Assembly (NCBI RefSeq): GCF_000744705.1
Contig: NZ_JQML01000001.1
Location: forward strand, 9,851,094 to 9,915,093
Length of the DNA: 64,000 nucleotides
Direction: 5' to 3'
Source of the DNA: Streptacidiphilus albus JL83
Lineage (GTDB): Bacteria > Actinomycetota > Actinomycetes > Streptomycetales > Streptomycetaceae
Part shown: positions 63,781 through 64,000 of the stretch, one piece after another
Numbering within the stretch: the first letter of the stretch is position 1
Layout: every line of letters begins with the position of its first letter
The notes under the pieces: generated by a model
The model's input: only the letters and a program-made list of their open reading frames with translations
The model's database searches: none
Told to the model about the DNA's origin: nothing
Made by a program: the position numbers and the translations under genes

Positions 63781-64000
63781 GGCTGATCCCTTGGTCTGAA
63801 GTCACTAGCTTTACCATCCTTTTCTATGTCAATCCACAGCGTCACTCGCAAGAGTTTCGAGAGGTATTTAAGCCAGACAATTTTGCGGTTCACTTGAATC
63901 CTCTGGAACCCTTCTCACATCACAGAGTCTAGCCGCGACACAACTTTGATGCAGCTAACTCGTGACTTCGCGTCACCCCATCGAGCGAAGGAGCCACCGG
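63781..64000. other. 220 bases of lower-GC DNA at the right edge
   Basis: More A/T-rich than the rest of the window and without a good frame. It probably contains the promoter for the leftward hypothetical/helicase genes. Confidence 0.4.

Overview
The window is high-GC actinomycete DNA that looks like Streptomyces or a close relative such as Kitasatospora. The signs are strong G/C third-position bias, GTG starts with GGAGG-type ribosome sites, a RepSA/Xis/Int integrative element, Streptomyces-style Rhs proteins and many actinomycete insertion sequences. I saw no tRNA, rRNA or CRISPR array.

Region 1 (1-10.6 kb) is the edge of a specialised-metabolite cluster. It holds the C-terminus of a PaaE-type reductase, two MFS exporters, an NAD-dependent epimerase, a class II DAHP synthase (shikimate supply), an AMP-forming acyl ligase, a PHBH-type flavin hydroxylase, an NTF2/SnoaL-like protein and a HAD phosphatase. 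A PaaE-type enzyme with a dedicated DAHP synthase and a flavin hydroxylase suggests a phenylacetate-derived aromatic or tropolone-like product (inference).

Region 2 (10.6-19.8 kb) is a gene/IS mosaic. It contains a GIY-YIG nuclease, IS30, IS1380 and IS256 fragments, a secreted beta-rich protein coupled to a lipoprotein, a hypothetical protein, a complete IS3-family element (IS3-A), and a 5'-truncated FG-GAP repeat protein.

Region 3 (19.8-23.1 kb) is a second IS3-family element (IS3-B). Its frameshift window is occupied by a 1,951-bp group II intron with its own reverse transcriptase.

Region 4 (23.1-32.3 kb) is a 5'-truncated Rhs polymorphic toxin with its immunity gene, then a small integrative element (repSA-xis-int, a GntR regulator, a PIN-domain toxin-antitoxin pair), then an orphan Rhs toxin tip with an Imm40-like immunity gene.

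Region 5 (32.9-43 kb) is a four-deep nest of mobile elements. A second IS3-A copy is split by a 6.9-kb transposon with 27-bp inverted repeats and a 6-bp target duplication. That transposon's integrase gene is split by a 3.44-kb IS5-like element, and the IS5-like transposase is split by an IS4-family element. An IS1182 element also sits in the same IS3-A copy. The IS5-like/IS4 compound recurs at 46.4-49.9 kb, but with the inner IS4 in the opposite orientation.

Region 6 (43-52.3 kb) holds ISL3 fragments, a GNAT acetyltransferase, a TPR protein, a small membrane protein and a second IS1182 element whose transposase carries a (Glu-Ala)17 hexanucleotide microsatellite. Region 7 (52.3-64 kb) has a GAF/PAS signalling protein and a set of possible defence genes: an Mrr-like endonuclease, a PD-(D/E)XK protein, a TniQ-like protein broken by a stop codon, a helicase with C-terminal repeats, and unknowns.

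Three unrelated genes carry in-frame hexanucleotide tracts that encode acidic dipeptide repeats: (AD)8, (DS)9 and (EA)17.
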